Assembly (NCBI GenBank): GCA_011947345.1
Contig: JAAVTG010000075.1
Span: 310,001 to 374,000, forward strand
DNA: 64,000 nt
From: Phytophthora quininea
Lineage: Eukaryota > Oomycota > Peronosporomycetes > Peronosporales > Peronosporaceae
Direction of reading: 5' to 3'
A program made the position numbers and the translations under genes. Of the stretch, positions 48,273 to 58,068 are shown in pieces (position 1 is the stretch's first letter; each line of letters starts with the position of its first letter). Under the pieces are notes generated by a model. It was given only the letters and a program-made list of their open reading frames with translations, was not told the origin of the DNA and ran no database searches.

Positions 48273-50230
48273 ATGAGCGGATTTAGCTATCCGCAGCCGA
48301 TCTTTAAGTCTTCAACCTACAACCCTGGGTTCTATCTATCACTCGATCCGTCTGGATTCCTTACATATGCATACGCACAGACGCTGTATCTTAGCCGCAC
48401 GGACTACCGTCTGTCGTACATCTCCGGCATCGTGCCCGGCACAGCTGCAGCCGGACTCGCTATGGTGCTCAACGCATCTGGGTCGATCACATCTGGGATC
48501 ACGTCACTCACGATGACGAACTTGTCCCTTGGATCGAACACGCTCGGTGCCACGGAAGCCGGATACCTCACTTCAATCACAGCTGGTTCAGGGTCGAGCA
48601 GCAAAGCGTTGGTGCTTAACGCATCTGGATCCATCACAACCGGGATCACGTCACTCACAGCTTCAACGCTCGCTTGCACCACACTTCAACAAGGTGGCAC
48701 GTCGTACACACTAGCAAACATGTACTCTACCGCTACAACCGCAATCACACTGTCTGGGACACTAACCGCAGCGACAGTTGCTTGCACTTCGCTCACGCAG
48801 GGCGGCACGTCGTACATTCTAGCAAACATGTATTCGAGCGCTACAACTTCAATCACGCTGTCAGGAACACTAACAGCAGCGACAGTTGCATGCACCACAC
48901 TTCAACAAGGTGGCACGTCATACAGTCTAGCAAACATGTATTCGAGTGCTACAACTGCAATCTCACTATCCGGGACGCTAACGGCAGCGACAGTTGCATG
49001 CACATCGCTAACGCAGGGTGGCACTTCATACAGTCTGAGTACGATCTCTAGTAATGCTACTAATGCGATCTCGCTGCTTGGTGCTTCAGCAGGTACAGCA
49101 TCTGCTAGCAAGGCCTTGATTGTAGACGGGTCTCGCAATATCGGCAACATAGGATCCCTTACAGCATCGTACCTGTACGGAACTATCGGTACGGCGTCGC
49201 AAACAAGCATTACATCACTTGGACTTCTGTCATCGTTGAACATCGGAACAGTCACGGGCGGACAATATCTAAATGTTATGCAAACGAATGGAAGTGCTGC
49301 GATACAGATTGGAGCCAACAACTCAACGTACGACTCGTATTACTTACAATACTGGTTTTATGGGTCTGGTTCTACCTCAAACTACTTCACCATTTTTCCG
49401 TACGGTGGAGCAAACCAGCTGTGTATGCAGGCAAGTGGGCGGGTTGGTATCGGTACCTCAGCTCCTCAGGTGTTGTTGGACCTTGGGCCAACCATAGTAG
49501 ATAAGAAAATCAGTCTCTACAACGATTCTGGCGGCTACTACGGATTCGGTGCCAATGGCGCTGCCACACGTATCTACTCCGCGTCTGCTGTGGAATGGTA
49601 CACCGGCTCAACTATCTCTGGTTTGGGTTCCAAGATGATGCAGTTGAACAGTTCTGGCCGTCTGGTGGTTGGTATCGGGGCTAATTGGTCTCCCGAAGCC
49701 ACGATTCACAGCTCTGGCGAGGTATGGTGCAACAGCGGCTTTTACAACAAGCTTAACAGTTCGGGTCAGGCATCGCATCGTGGAAATTGGTCATCAGCTA
49801 ACTTCTGGGGATTGGATCGGACGCTACAACAGGAGCTCTCCGTATTGGTATCACAGATGCCTCGTACAACTGGACAGCGTATGTGCCCATACGTGGCGGA
49901 CCTTACACCAATGCCTCCGACAGACGCATCAAGCGCGACATCGTGGCTATCCCATATGGCTTAGCAGAAGTGCTACAGATGCAGCCAAAGCGTTTCACCA
50001 TGGTTCAGGACAGTACACAGCACATTGGCTTCATAGCCCAGGACATCGCACCCCTTATCCCTGAATGCGTGTCCGGTGAGGAGACCGCTGACGATGTGTT
50101 AAACGAGGACGGCTGTCCCGTGAACCCGACGGGCATCGACACATCGTCGCTGACAGCTGTGCTAGCTCGCGCGATCCAAGAGCTGAATGCGAAAATAGAT
50201 ATGCTCGAGCAGAAACTAAGTTCACTGTGA
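48273..50230 (+). CDS. Fibre-like protein with tandem repeats and C-terminal S74 chaperone domain
   Basis: About 650 residues. The N terminus MSGFSYPQPIFKSSTYNPGF is followed by a Thr/Ala/Ser-rich region of about four tandem 36-residue repeats (LSGTLTAATVACTSLTQGGT... each ending YSSATT, 48670-49050), a beta-rich part with GRVGIGTSAPQ (a motif common in fibre shafts), and a C-terminal intramolecular chaperone domain with ASDRRIKRDIVAI, the expected S74 autocleavage site, ending in a coiled coil. S74 domains trimerise fibres and then cut themselves off. This suggests a trimeric receptor-binding vertex fibre. A missing G in the run near 49806 separates shaft and chaperone in both arms. Confidence 0.8.
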
Positions 50231-50240
50231 TATACAGCTA

Positions 50241-50410
50241 ATGGGTGGGATACTAACAACTTCAAGACCGCGTGAGCTAAGGGAGCATCCGTTTCGGATG
50301 ACTCTTTTGTTGAGCAGATTGAAGTCATAGACGAGGTCGTGTACGTGACAGCCGTTGACACGGGTGGCGCGGTGCACCTGGTTGAAGTGGACGTGCGCGC
50401 AAAAAGTTAA
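50241..50410 (+). CDS. Very small viral protein, unknown (right copy)
   Basis: Same as 35626-35795: about 56 residues directly after the fibre gene on the same strand, needing one base in an A run near 50279. Confidence 0.4.
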
Positions 50411-50421
50411 CGTCTTTCGCT

Positions 50422-50717
50422 CTAGAGAGTACCAGTGCTAGAGCGCGAACGTTTTGACGCGCGGTTCTCTTTTTGTGCGGGCGGAACTGTCTGTACGCGC
50501 CCGTCTTCGCCCAGATGCGCCCGCCGACACTCGTCTGCGTGGAGGCTTCCGTCGTGCTTGGTGTCGTGGTCTCCGCCCAGATAGCCGTGCGTGTTCGCTC
50601 AGGCTCCTTGACGATGATGTTCCTCATGATCTCCTTGAGCTGCCGCAGGTTTTGGTCGGCCTCCAGGTCGTAGAGACCACCCGTCTTAGTGATGATGTTC
50701 GTGTTTAGCACCAGCAT
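50422..50717 (-). CDS. Small viral protein, unknown (right copy)
   Basis: Same as 35319-35614. It lies 45 bases downstream of the C-terminal-domain gene on the same strand. Confidence 0.45.
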
Positions 50718-50762
50718 GATTGCCTCGCTGTATATAACTACGGAGACACTTTCCACACATAA

Positions 50763-51725
50763 TCAAACAAGGCGAGTGATTATGTCCTTAAACTCCTTAT
50801 CACCAATCAGTCGATTAGCGTACATGTCCACAGTCACCGTCTTCAACTGCCGCAAGATACTCGGGTTGTCATTGCCCAGCATCACCTCGCCCTTCAACTT
50901 GTCGTACTCCATCTTCAAGTTCGTCAGAGGATCCGGCAGTTCGTCACTGAATGCGTGCTCAATGTGAGTCACCTGCAAGATCTCCTTGAAGAGCTTTTGG
51001 TCGTCGACAGACAGCTGGTCATACGCCTGTTGACTAATGTTGTCGTTGTACAGCAGGTCCTTCAGCATTAGCTTCACCTCGGCGCTGATCTCGCGCTTTG
51101 GCCCCACCTTCTTGCGGGAAGGGTACACCACGTTGAGCACGCCCTGGTTCAGGTCCGGCACTCGTACGTACTTGCTACCGAGCTTCTTGTAGATGTATGC
51201 ACTAGCTAACCCACTGTTCTGGATGTCGTTGAGGTTGTAGTACTTGCCCACGCGCTTCAAGGACTGGTACGGGTCACCACCCGATCCTCTCGGTCGACCG
51301 GGCTTGCCAGCACCCCGCAGACCACGGCCCCGCAGCCCTTGGCCTCGCCTACGAGGAGCCGCAAAGCGCAAGATCCCATGCGCATCTGCCACCTGGTTGA
51401 AGATGCCAAGCAGTCTGTCTATCTCCTCTACCTGACGAGGAGTCATGCGCTCCCGATTACTGTTGCGAAACCCATCTATGATGGTGTGGAGAGACGTTAG
51501 CGTTCGGTTCCAGTCGATTCGCCTGTTCAGAGACTCTGCTGCGTTACCTGACACCATAGTCCTGCCTGCCGTTCGCCTTATCCGAAGCGCGTCGTTACGC
51601 CACGTCAAGCAGTACGTCTCTTCGTCACCAGGGATGTACGGATGCAGCCGGAACGATGGCACGCCACGCAACGGTAACGCTTCAAAGAAGGCTCTGATAA
51701 ACTGCCGAGCGGCAGCTTCCGACAT
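50763..51725 (-). CDS. Conserved PLV-type protein with Arg/Gly-rich linker and helical C-terminal domain
   Basis: 320 residues. The N-terminal module (SFRLHPYIPGDEETYCLTWR ... RRIDWNRTLTSLH) is followed by an RGQGLRGRGLRGAGKPGRPRG linker and a C-terminal domain: YKKLGSKYVRVPDLNQGVLN, VGPKREISAEVKLMLKDLLY, MEYDKLKGEVMLGNDNPSIL. I recall domains of this type as recurrent but functionally unassigned genes in PLVs and some large DNA viruses. It overlaps the upstream gene by 121 bases in another frame, and the N-terminal module resembles two modules in that gene, so the two may be one protein separated by a frameshift. Confidence 0.6.
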   Translation of the reverse strand: MSEAAARQFIRAFFEALPLRGVPSFRLHPYIPGDEETYCLTWRNDALRIRRTAGRTMVSGNAAESLNRRIDWNRTLTSLHTIIDGFRNSNRERMTPRQVEEIDRLLGIFNQVADAHGILRFAAPRRRGQGLRGRGLRGAGKPGRPRGSGGDPYQSLKRVGKYYNLNDIQNSGLASAYIYKKLGSKYVRVPDLNQGVLNVVYPSRKKVGPKREISAEVKLMLKDLLYNDNISQQAYDQLSVDDQKLFKEILQVTHIEHAFSDELPDPLTNLKMEYDKLKGEVMLGNDNPSILRQLKTVTVDMYANRLIGDKEFKDIITRLV

Positions 51726-53842
51726 TGACAGTCCTGGCCAAACCTGCGCCGCGTCCGTGCCTGCGCTGTGGACGGCAGTACTAGTATCAAGTATCGTATG
51801 CTCGACCTGACTCGGTTGAAACGGGCGCGGAGTGATCTCCTGCCGACAGACCGAAGCAGTCTGCCATCAAGAGGGATGTTGTGCTCTCTGCACATCGCGA
51901 CTAGCGCGAGTAGTGTGTTGTGCCAGCTTGTTAGCCGGTCGAGAGATGGGTTCTCGCGCCCGCTACTGATCTTGATGATCTTCAGGCGTTTTGGAGCGTC
52001 TGGATTGTTTGGATTGTTTGGGTATACAACCTGGAACTCCACAGCAACGTCGCCAGTGTTCGACGGATCGCTCGACTCTAGTATGGGATGCAGTACGATT
52101 TGGCTTTGCGCTATCAGCTGGCGATAATCATTTAAGATCTTAGCTAACTGCACACGACTCCGCCGTTCGTCATCAGCCTGCGAGGTACCGCGGTTGCCAT
52201 TCGTCCGTCTGCGTCGGACGCCTCGTGTGTGATACGGCTCCTCATCTTCCTCACCCTCCTCACGCTCGCGACCGCGTGGTGCAGCTGGCTCTGCGGCTGC
52301 GACTGGAGCGGGCTCCTCTGGCTCTGGTGCCGGTAGTTCATGTTCGGGCTCCGGATCCGGTGGGGACGGCCTGCGTCTGCGAGCATCTCCGGGTGTTTCA
52401 TTGTCGTCATCACGCCCACGATGCATGCCCGCAATACGACGTGGGTTCTCTTGGATTGCCCGTAATATCTGTCGTTGCCGCTCTCCCCACCAAGCGCGTT
52501 CGTTGGCGAGATTGATCGCATCCTCGTGAGCCATACCATTTGCCTCAAACCACTCCCTCAACGCGTCCTCTTGAGCCCTCCTCGTGCGCTCGGTGGCGTG
52601 ACTGAGCTCATCCTCGTGAGCAATAACATCTACCTCAAAATGCACCCTCCGCTGCTCGTTGGCGTGACGGAGCGCGTCCTCTTGAGCCCTCCTCACGTGC
52701 TCGGTGACGTGACTGAGCGCATCCTCCTGACCCATATCATCTAGCTCAAAACGCTCCCGTAGCATTACCCTCAGACCCTCGGCCATAGAGCCCCAGTCGT
52801 AGCGGTTAACACTCTCCACGTCGTGTGTGTGGATGTTAAAGGGGAGGCCACGCTCACCAAGACGTGTATAGAGATCCCCTACGCCACCAAAGAACAGCGG
52901 GTGTACTTCAAAGACAGACCAGTCGTAGTACGGCTCGCCCGTCTCAAAGCCCGTCCGAACGTCATACAAGCCATGGATCTGCCGCAGCGTAAGTCGCCAG
53001 TCGATCAAACGCTGTGCGTCCCAGCCCTGATCCTCTGCGTGCACCAATATACCTCCAACGTCAAAGTAGTACAGCGGATTCGGCCGGCCGTCCTGGCCAA
53101 TGGGCTGTATGCGCAGCTCGGCCCAATCGGGGTGGTCGCGGAAGATATCGTGGATCCTGTTGATCAGCTGCCTCGTCTCAGGGTCTATCGCGCCCAGATC
53201 TGGCAAGTCGTCGTCTTCTTCCTCATCGTTATCAAATGCGTCGTTTAAGTCTGTCTCGTAGCCGTCCGCCTCGTCAGGTGGTGCTGCATATTCGTCGTCG
53301 TCAGACTCAATCACAATCGGGTTCGTCATGGTACCGTTATCATTAGTCCCGACAGCAGTGGGAGTTTGAGTTGAAGTGGCAGTTGCACTTGGATACATCA
53401 TCTGCGTGGCCGCATCTCTGCTAGCTGTCATATCCGTCCCAGTGCTTGCATCGTTTGAAGTCATATTTGTTCCAGTGCTTGCATCTGTCAGGTGCAAGCG
53501 ATCCATTTGAGTACCCATGTCATTCATGTACCTGGGGTCTGTCTGAGTCTCACCATTTACTGCATTATCATTGCCGAAATCCTGCGCCGCTGGCTTTTTT
53601 CCGTCGCCATCACTGGGATCGTCACCGGTTGAAGTGCTTGCGGTACCTGTCTGCGTACCGCTGCTCGTCGTGTTTACACCAGGTGTTTTCACGCTTATCA
53701 TCTTATCTGCATCCGTCGCCCACAGTGCATCGGCGTACATCTCGCGCTTTTCGTCTTCCTGTCTCACGCGGCGCAGTACCTTCTCTAGTAGCTGCTGCCG
53801 CTCGTGCTCTCGCTGGGACAGACTGGTGAAGTTCGGAAACAT
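51605..53842 (-). CDS. Large repetitive viral protein, unknown
   Basis: 745 residues as written. N terminus Gln/Glu/Arg-helical; then a Thr/Asp-rich region with repeated DASTGTxMT units (about 53410-53510); an acidic stretch; a first module with WRLTLRQIHGLYD (near 53000); about 100 residues of coiled-coil repeats with AQEDALRHA/SHATERTRRAQEDAL units (52530-52740); a Pro/Glu/Arg linker; and a second module with SWHNTLLALVAM (near 51925). The final 60 residues are Arg/Cys-rich and look out of frame; the alternative frame flows into the 50763-51725 protein. A structural or scaffold role is a guess. Confidence 0.5.
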   Translation of the reverse strand: MFPNFTSLSQREHERQQLLEKVLRRVRQEDEKREMYADALWATDADKMISVKTPGVNTTSSGTQTGTASTSTGDDPSDGDGKKPAAQDFGNDNAVNGETQTDPRYMNDMGTQMDRLHLTDASTGTNMTSNDASTGTDMTASRDAATQMMYPSATATSTQTPTAVGTNDNGTMTNPIVIESDDDEYAAPPDEADGYETDLNDAFDNDEEEDDDLPDLGAIDPETRQLINRIHDIFRDHPDWAELRIQPIGQDGRPNPLYYFDVGGILVHAEDQGWDAQRLIDWRLTLRQIHGLYDVRTGFETGEPYYDWSVFEVHPLFFGGVGDLYTRLGERGLPFNIHTHDVESVNRYDWGSMAEGLRVMLRERFELDDMGQEDALSHVTEHVRRAQEDALRHANEQRRVHFEVDVIAHEDELSHATERTRRAQEDALREWFEANGMAHEDAINLANERAWWGERQRQILRAIQENPRRIAGMHRGRDDDNETPGDARRRRPSPPDPEPEHELPAPEPEEPAPVAAAEPAAPRGREREEGEEDEEPYHTRGVRRRRTNGNRGTSQADDERRSRVQLAKILNDYRQLIAQSQIVLHPILESSDPSNTGDVAVEFQVVYPNNPNNPDAPKRLKIIKISSGRENPSLDRLTSWHNTLLALVAMCREHNIPLDGRLLRSVGRRSLRARFNRVRSSIRYLILVLPSTAQARTRRRFGQDCQCRKLPLGSLSEPSLKRYRCVACHRSGCIRTSLVTKRRTA

Positions 53843-53847
53843 GTTGC

Positions 53848-54282
53848 CTAAATGACGGCTTGTATATCCTGCGAGAGAGAATTGTCAGCTGGCAAATTAT
53901 TATTATTTTGTTGGTAACGCGCGCGTACGTACGTGGGCACGGGGCCGGACTCCCACAAACTCATGGTCCACTTGTGCACGATACGGTTGCGCCGGTCGAC
54001 CATCGAAACGTATGCCTTCAAGATCTCGTCAAATGGCAGGTCGAACAGCAGCTCCAGCTCGTCTTTGTAGCGTAAGTCACTGCAGATGTACCGAAACGCG
54101 CGGTCGTGCCCGCCGATCTGCATGAGCCGGTACTTGATGTAGTCGACCCTCTGCACGTCATTGATCATCGTGGTTAGCTCCTCGATCTTCAACATCTGCA
54201 CTTGGATACGCTGGTGGCATAGCACAAGCTCTGATTTGTACATCAATAACAGTTGTGTGAGCGTGTCTGGCGGAGGATCCAT
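53848..54282 (-). CDS. Viral protein of 144 residues, unknown
   Basis: Starts MDPPPDTLTQLLLMYKSELV with an amphipathic helix to about residue 55, then a mixed domain (GGHDRAFRYICSDLRYKDEL, DRRNRIVHKWTMSLWESGPV), ending in an Asn-rich tail. It lies between the helicase and the large repetitive protein, five bases before the latter's start, so it is probably transcribed with them. No family recognised. Confidence 0.5.
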   Translation of the reverse strand: MDPPPDTLTQLLLMYKSELVLCHQRIQVQMLKIEELTTMINDVQRVDYIKYRLMQIGGHDRAFRYICSDLRYKDELELLFDLPFDEILKAYVSMVDRRNRIVHKWTMSLWESGPVPTYVRARYQQNNNNLPADNSLSQDIQAVI

Positions 54283-54331
54283 CCTATATTGGGCTCATAC
54301 AAAAAATATTGTGTACCACCTGACTAGCTGT

Positions 54332-55821
54332 TTACTCCGCATCGGCCTCTTCAACAGCTTCGTCCACGATGTACTGGTCTAGTAGCTCTCCAATCAGCTT
54401 CTGTGATAGGATACGGAAGCGAGGCTTCTGTGTTGAGCCGGGCACGCGGCACTGCACCAACTTGAACCCTAATCCAACGACTAAGCTCTTGAACACGTCG
54501 TCGTTTACTTCCTTGTGGTTGGTCTCCTCGCACCACACCTTGAAGTCGTCGTACATCTGTTTGTCGGTCATCTGCAGTCGCCCTTCGTCATTGTGCTCAA
54601 TCAGCACGCGCCGCTTATGTAGTAGGTAACGCACAACCACGTTCGACTGCTTGAACTTCAATTCCTTCTTGTAGGTTGTCTCAGGCAGGTTGAAGCACTC
54701 GAACTTGCTGAGGTCACGTTGAAGCAACCAGTGGAAGATATGCAGACCGGCCTCGTTGGTGTACAGAGCCTTCATGCGCGCCCAGTACTCGTCGTGCTCG
54801 GGCATTCCTGGGCATACCCTGTCAGACACTTCAATACACATGTATCGACGGTCATAGGCCTCTACAATAGAACTGAAGTCGTTGTTAGTCGCAATGATAT
54901 AGTTGCAGAAGTCGTCGACCTCAATAATGTCCATACCTTTGCGCTCAAGGTTCTGCTTGTCCTCAGTAATCTTGTTCTTCATAATCTGCTGGCCCTTGCG
55001 GTTGCCCGTATCCAAGGCTTCGTCTATGAACACCAAGATCTTGCCAGAGGACATCGAGTTGAAGCGCCCTGTCAGCCTATCAAGGTCATTCGTCACCGTG
55101 GCTAGCGTAGGGTTGAGCACGTAGCGAGCAAAGACGTTGACAAAGAAGTTCTTACCGGCACCGGGCTTGGACTTCATCAGCGGAACCGTCTGCGTCTTGG
55201 TGCCTGGATTCTGCAGCAGGTGCGCAAACCAGCTCAACAGATACTCATACAGCTTGGGGTCCCCGGAGCAGATGATGAACTTGATATGATTGACCCATAG
55301 GTCCACAAGCTTCTGGTTAATGACAAACTTTGGGTCATACGTGTGCTGGTATTGACCGAAGAGGTTGAAGGTCAAGCCATTGTCATGCGACTCTAGGGGC
55401 TGTGCGGGATCACGTTGGCTATATCATAGTCAATGCCCGTGTAACACTCGTCCAGAATCTCCTGCAGCGTCACCTTCACCACCTGTCCCATGAAGCGAAC
55501 CAAGAACTTCACACGCCGCTCTCCACAGTTGTTGCCCATTGCCAGTGACCACGAATAGGTTATTACTCGCACGGGGTCGTTGCGTGAGAAACGTACGATA
55601 CGTTCCGTCTTCTTCAGGTACTCGGGCTTGTTGTCGTTATTGATGTTGGCGTATATAGACTTGATTGCGTACGCCAGCTCCTCAGCACTCTCCCAGTTCC
55701 GCGTTCGGGATACGCCATTCGTAAAGAGACCATTGTCGGCACGGATCAGATCCTTCGGCAATCGTTTCAACTCATCCAGTATAACCTCGAACAGCGCTGC
55801 CTTCAGCTCCTTTTGAGTCAT
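54332..55821 (-). CDS. Superfamily 3 (D5-like) replicative helicase
   Basis: Two adjacent frames form one protein of about 495 residues. The N-terminal part (ATG 55821; MTQKELKAALFEVILDELKR) leads, after adding one C near 55413, into SHDNGLTFNLFGQYQHTYDP and an ATPase core. Walker A is MKSKPGAGKNFF (Asn after Lys, seen in some D5-like viral helicases), Walker B is ILVFIDEAL, motif C is CNYIIATNN, and EAYDRRYMCIEV gives the Arg finger. D5-like helicases unwind the viral genome; no primase or polymerase domain is seen, so replication probably relies on a host polymerase or an unseen gene. The start ATG overlaps the upstream gene's TGA (ATGA). Confidence 0.8.
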
Positions 55822-56612
55822 TTTCTTTTCTCCGCAAGTTTCTCTTTCGCATCATGCCATTCTTTCCAATCACCTGATGCGATAGCTGCTGCAGCCTTGG
55901 CCTTGGCCTCCTTCTGCTGCTTGGCCAGCGCCTCCCGCTTGGTCGCTTCTACAGCTTCCTCGGCCACCTGTTATGCACGCCAGTCCTTGTAAGCGTCAGT
56001 ACCAGCCTCTCTGGCGATCGCTTGGACACCGTCCTCCGTTAGTGAGAGGGATTTACCCGCCGATTGGTCGAACAGGACTTGAGCAGCGTCGAAGGCAAAC
56101 GCGTCGCCCAGCTTCACTCGCAGCAGCGACATGAACGTTCGCCGCGCCAGCGGCTTGTTTGCAGCTGACTTGATGTACAGCAGCGCGGCCAGCTCCCGCG
56201 TGTTAGCGTCGCTTCCGAACCAGTCGTTGGGCAGCAGTACGCACAGGTCAAACAGCCGGACGTCGTAGCACTTCCCAGCCACGCAAACGTCGACGTCCGA
56301 GCACTCCGGCTCCAAGAACTGCTCCATCATGGCCCGGTCCTCCGCAGTCCTGAAGTAGTAAGAAGCATAAGCTGCGATAGACACCTTAGTCTCAGCGTAT
56401 TGAGTCACCTCCAGCTTATAGTCGAAGCCACGTGTAGAGAAGTTCTCCACTTTCGCGGTCTTCCTCACAATATTCAACGCCGCGCTCACCTTGTCCTTCA
56501 GCAACAGCAGCCTCCCACTAGGGAGACGCTCCTCTACCTCGCTCGCACAGTTGAAGAACTCGATGCACACAGTCTTGCCTGCATTCTCCACGGAGCGTGT
56601 CTTCGTCGGCAT
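55818..56612 (-). CDS. Viral protein interrupted by in-frame TAA, unknown
   Basis: MPTKTRSVENAGKTVCIEFF start; 213 codons end in TAA at 55973-55971. The same frame then stays open for exactly 50 more codons (an Ala/Lys/Glu helix ending LAEKRK) to a TGA at 55820-55818 that overlaps the helicase start as ATGA. That overlap suggests the extension is genuine and the TAA secondary. The body contains CVAGKCYDVRLFDLCVLLPN and a helical C-terminal part. The position before the helicase suggests a replication role, but no family is recognised. Confidence 0.5.
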
Positions 56613-56788
56613 GGTTCGCGGGGGAGGGGAATCGGTGGGTTTCGTCCAGTCACTTTGTTTTTATATACCCTTGACTGGTTCCCTCAAGATGGTGTTTTTA
56701 TACAATTATTTTATGTGTGACCTAAAATAGTCTCGGCGGTCATATATAAGAGCTATCAAAAGAGTATGTGAACACAAAATAGTCATTC
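56613..56788. promoter_or_regulatory. Divergent promoter region between replication operon and integrase
   Basis: 176 bases between divergent genes, with TTTTTATATACCC near 56660 and TCATATATAAGAGC near 56740 as TATA-like candidates, one for each direction. Confidence 0.4.
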
Positions 56789-58023
56789 ATGATTTTGCTG
56801 TATCCGCGCGACGTCTCCCCGCCAAACTCGCCGCCGCCCCTCGTCTGGTCGCTGCCCACCGCCATTCCAATGGACTCACCGCCGCACAACGGCCTCGCCA
56901 CCTACTGGCGACCGCCCGTCACCGCGTATCCCCACTATCGGGTAAGCATCGACCGCGCACGAATAGCGTAAGAGGTTTTGCGGGAGCTCTTACAAGTCTT
57001 TTTGTCTGTCATAGATATAGAGGAAGATATGCAAGCGGTCATCCGAGACGCACTCGCCCCGAACACCAAGAGCAAGGTGCTGCTGAATGCACGCGTCGGG
57101 TTTCTGACGTCGGTGGCCGACGGCGTGCGCAGGGCTCGCGATCTTAGCTTCTTGAACCGAACTAGGATCGTGACCAAGCGAGTTGAAGACACTGACAACC
57201 TGCGGACACAGTACAGCCGGTGGTGCCATGTGGTCGCGCTAATGAAAGCAGCCGGCGATCTTGTGAGCCCGGCCACCAGGCAGATGTTTGGCCGCAAGAT
57301 CGACCGACTCAAGAGACGCATGGAGAGGGCCCCGCGGAGAACACGCTCACAGACGAGCAGAGAGAGCGGTACCGGTCGTTGCCTGAACTGCAAGGCGTGG
57401 TAACCGACGCACTTGCCCAACTGCTCGAGTCGAACGGGCTGCCAGTGGACCAGCTGACAGATGCCGGTATCAATCAGGTGCTAGCGTCCAAGGGCAAGTA
57501 CAAGTTTGCAAAGTCGTTGCAGAGGATTGCGCTCATGGCGTGTTACACGCTGCAACCAGCATTACGAGCTGACTGGGCGACGCTTCGGTTGACGTCTCGA
57601 CTTCGATCCATCCCCGCGGAGGGTAACTGGGTCTACTTCAAGCGTCAGCGCAACGGGTTCACGTTCCGCGTGGTAATGCAAGACTTCAAGAACGCCCGTC
57701 ACATGGGACGCACGTTCGTGGAGGTTACGCCGCAGCTGGCGTATGTGCTATCCATGTGGTTACGACTGTTGCAACGGATGATGGATCGCGTGGAGTATCT
57801 TTTCATCTGGTCGTTTCGCCAAGGGCGGATAACACACGTTGCCTCCCGCAATAGCATGGCGCGGCGCTTGCCACGCATCTTCGCCGCCTACACGGGATCA
57901 CCGCTGACCGTGAACGACATGCGCCATATCCACGAAACCGCTCTGCAGACTTCAGAAGACTACCAGCGCATGACAGTCAGGAGAGAGCGCAAGCACACCG
58001 ACGACTACTTCACAGTCATATGA
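56789..58023 (+). CDS. Tyrosine recombinase (integrase), possibly spliced
   Basis: The catalytic half contains YTLQPALRADWATL (first catalytic Arg), QDFKNARHMG (Lys), LTVNDMRHIHET (HxxR-like box) and a C-terminal RKHTDDYF with the candidate nucleophilic Tyr. An upstream core-binding domain (MQAVIRDALAP to KIDRLKRRMER) is in another frame; one G added near 57326 joins them. A Pro-rich first segment (MILLYPRDVSPPNSP, 56789-56941) could be joined by an intron from 56942 (GTAAGC) to about 57022, otherwise translation starts at ATG 57029. Such integrases insert PLV genomes site-specifically. It reads outward toward the terminal repeat. Confidence 0.75.
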
Positions 58024-58068
58024 CCGGGATCGCATACAATCGGGTGGACCAAGCGTAGACAGTTAGTT

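Larger units (their letters stand above)
43022..51190. repeat. Right arm of the 8.17-kb inverted repeat
   Basis: Reverse complement of 34846-43016. It continues without interruption into the rest of the viral unit (51191-58570), so this arm belongs to the complete copy. Confidence 0.9.

Noticed and set aside
48039..49964. 641-residue open frame beginning 234 bases before the fibre start
   Set aside because: It joins antisense of the ATPase to the fibre only because of one base fewer in an A run in this arm; the mirror arm is closed there.
55393..55821. Independent 142-residue gene upstream of the helicase
   Set aside because: The helicase frame has no ATG of its own and continues upstream in sense; one added C merges both into a normal-length SF3 helicase.
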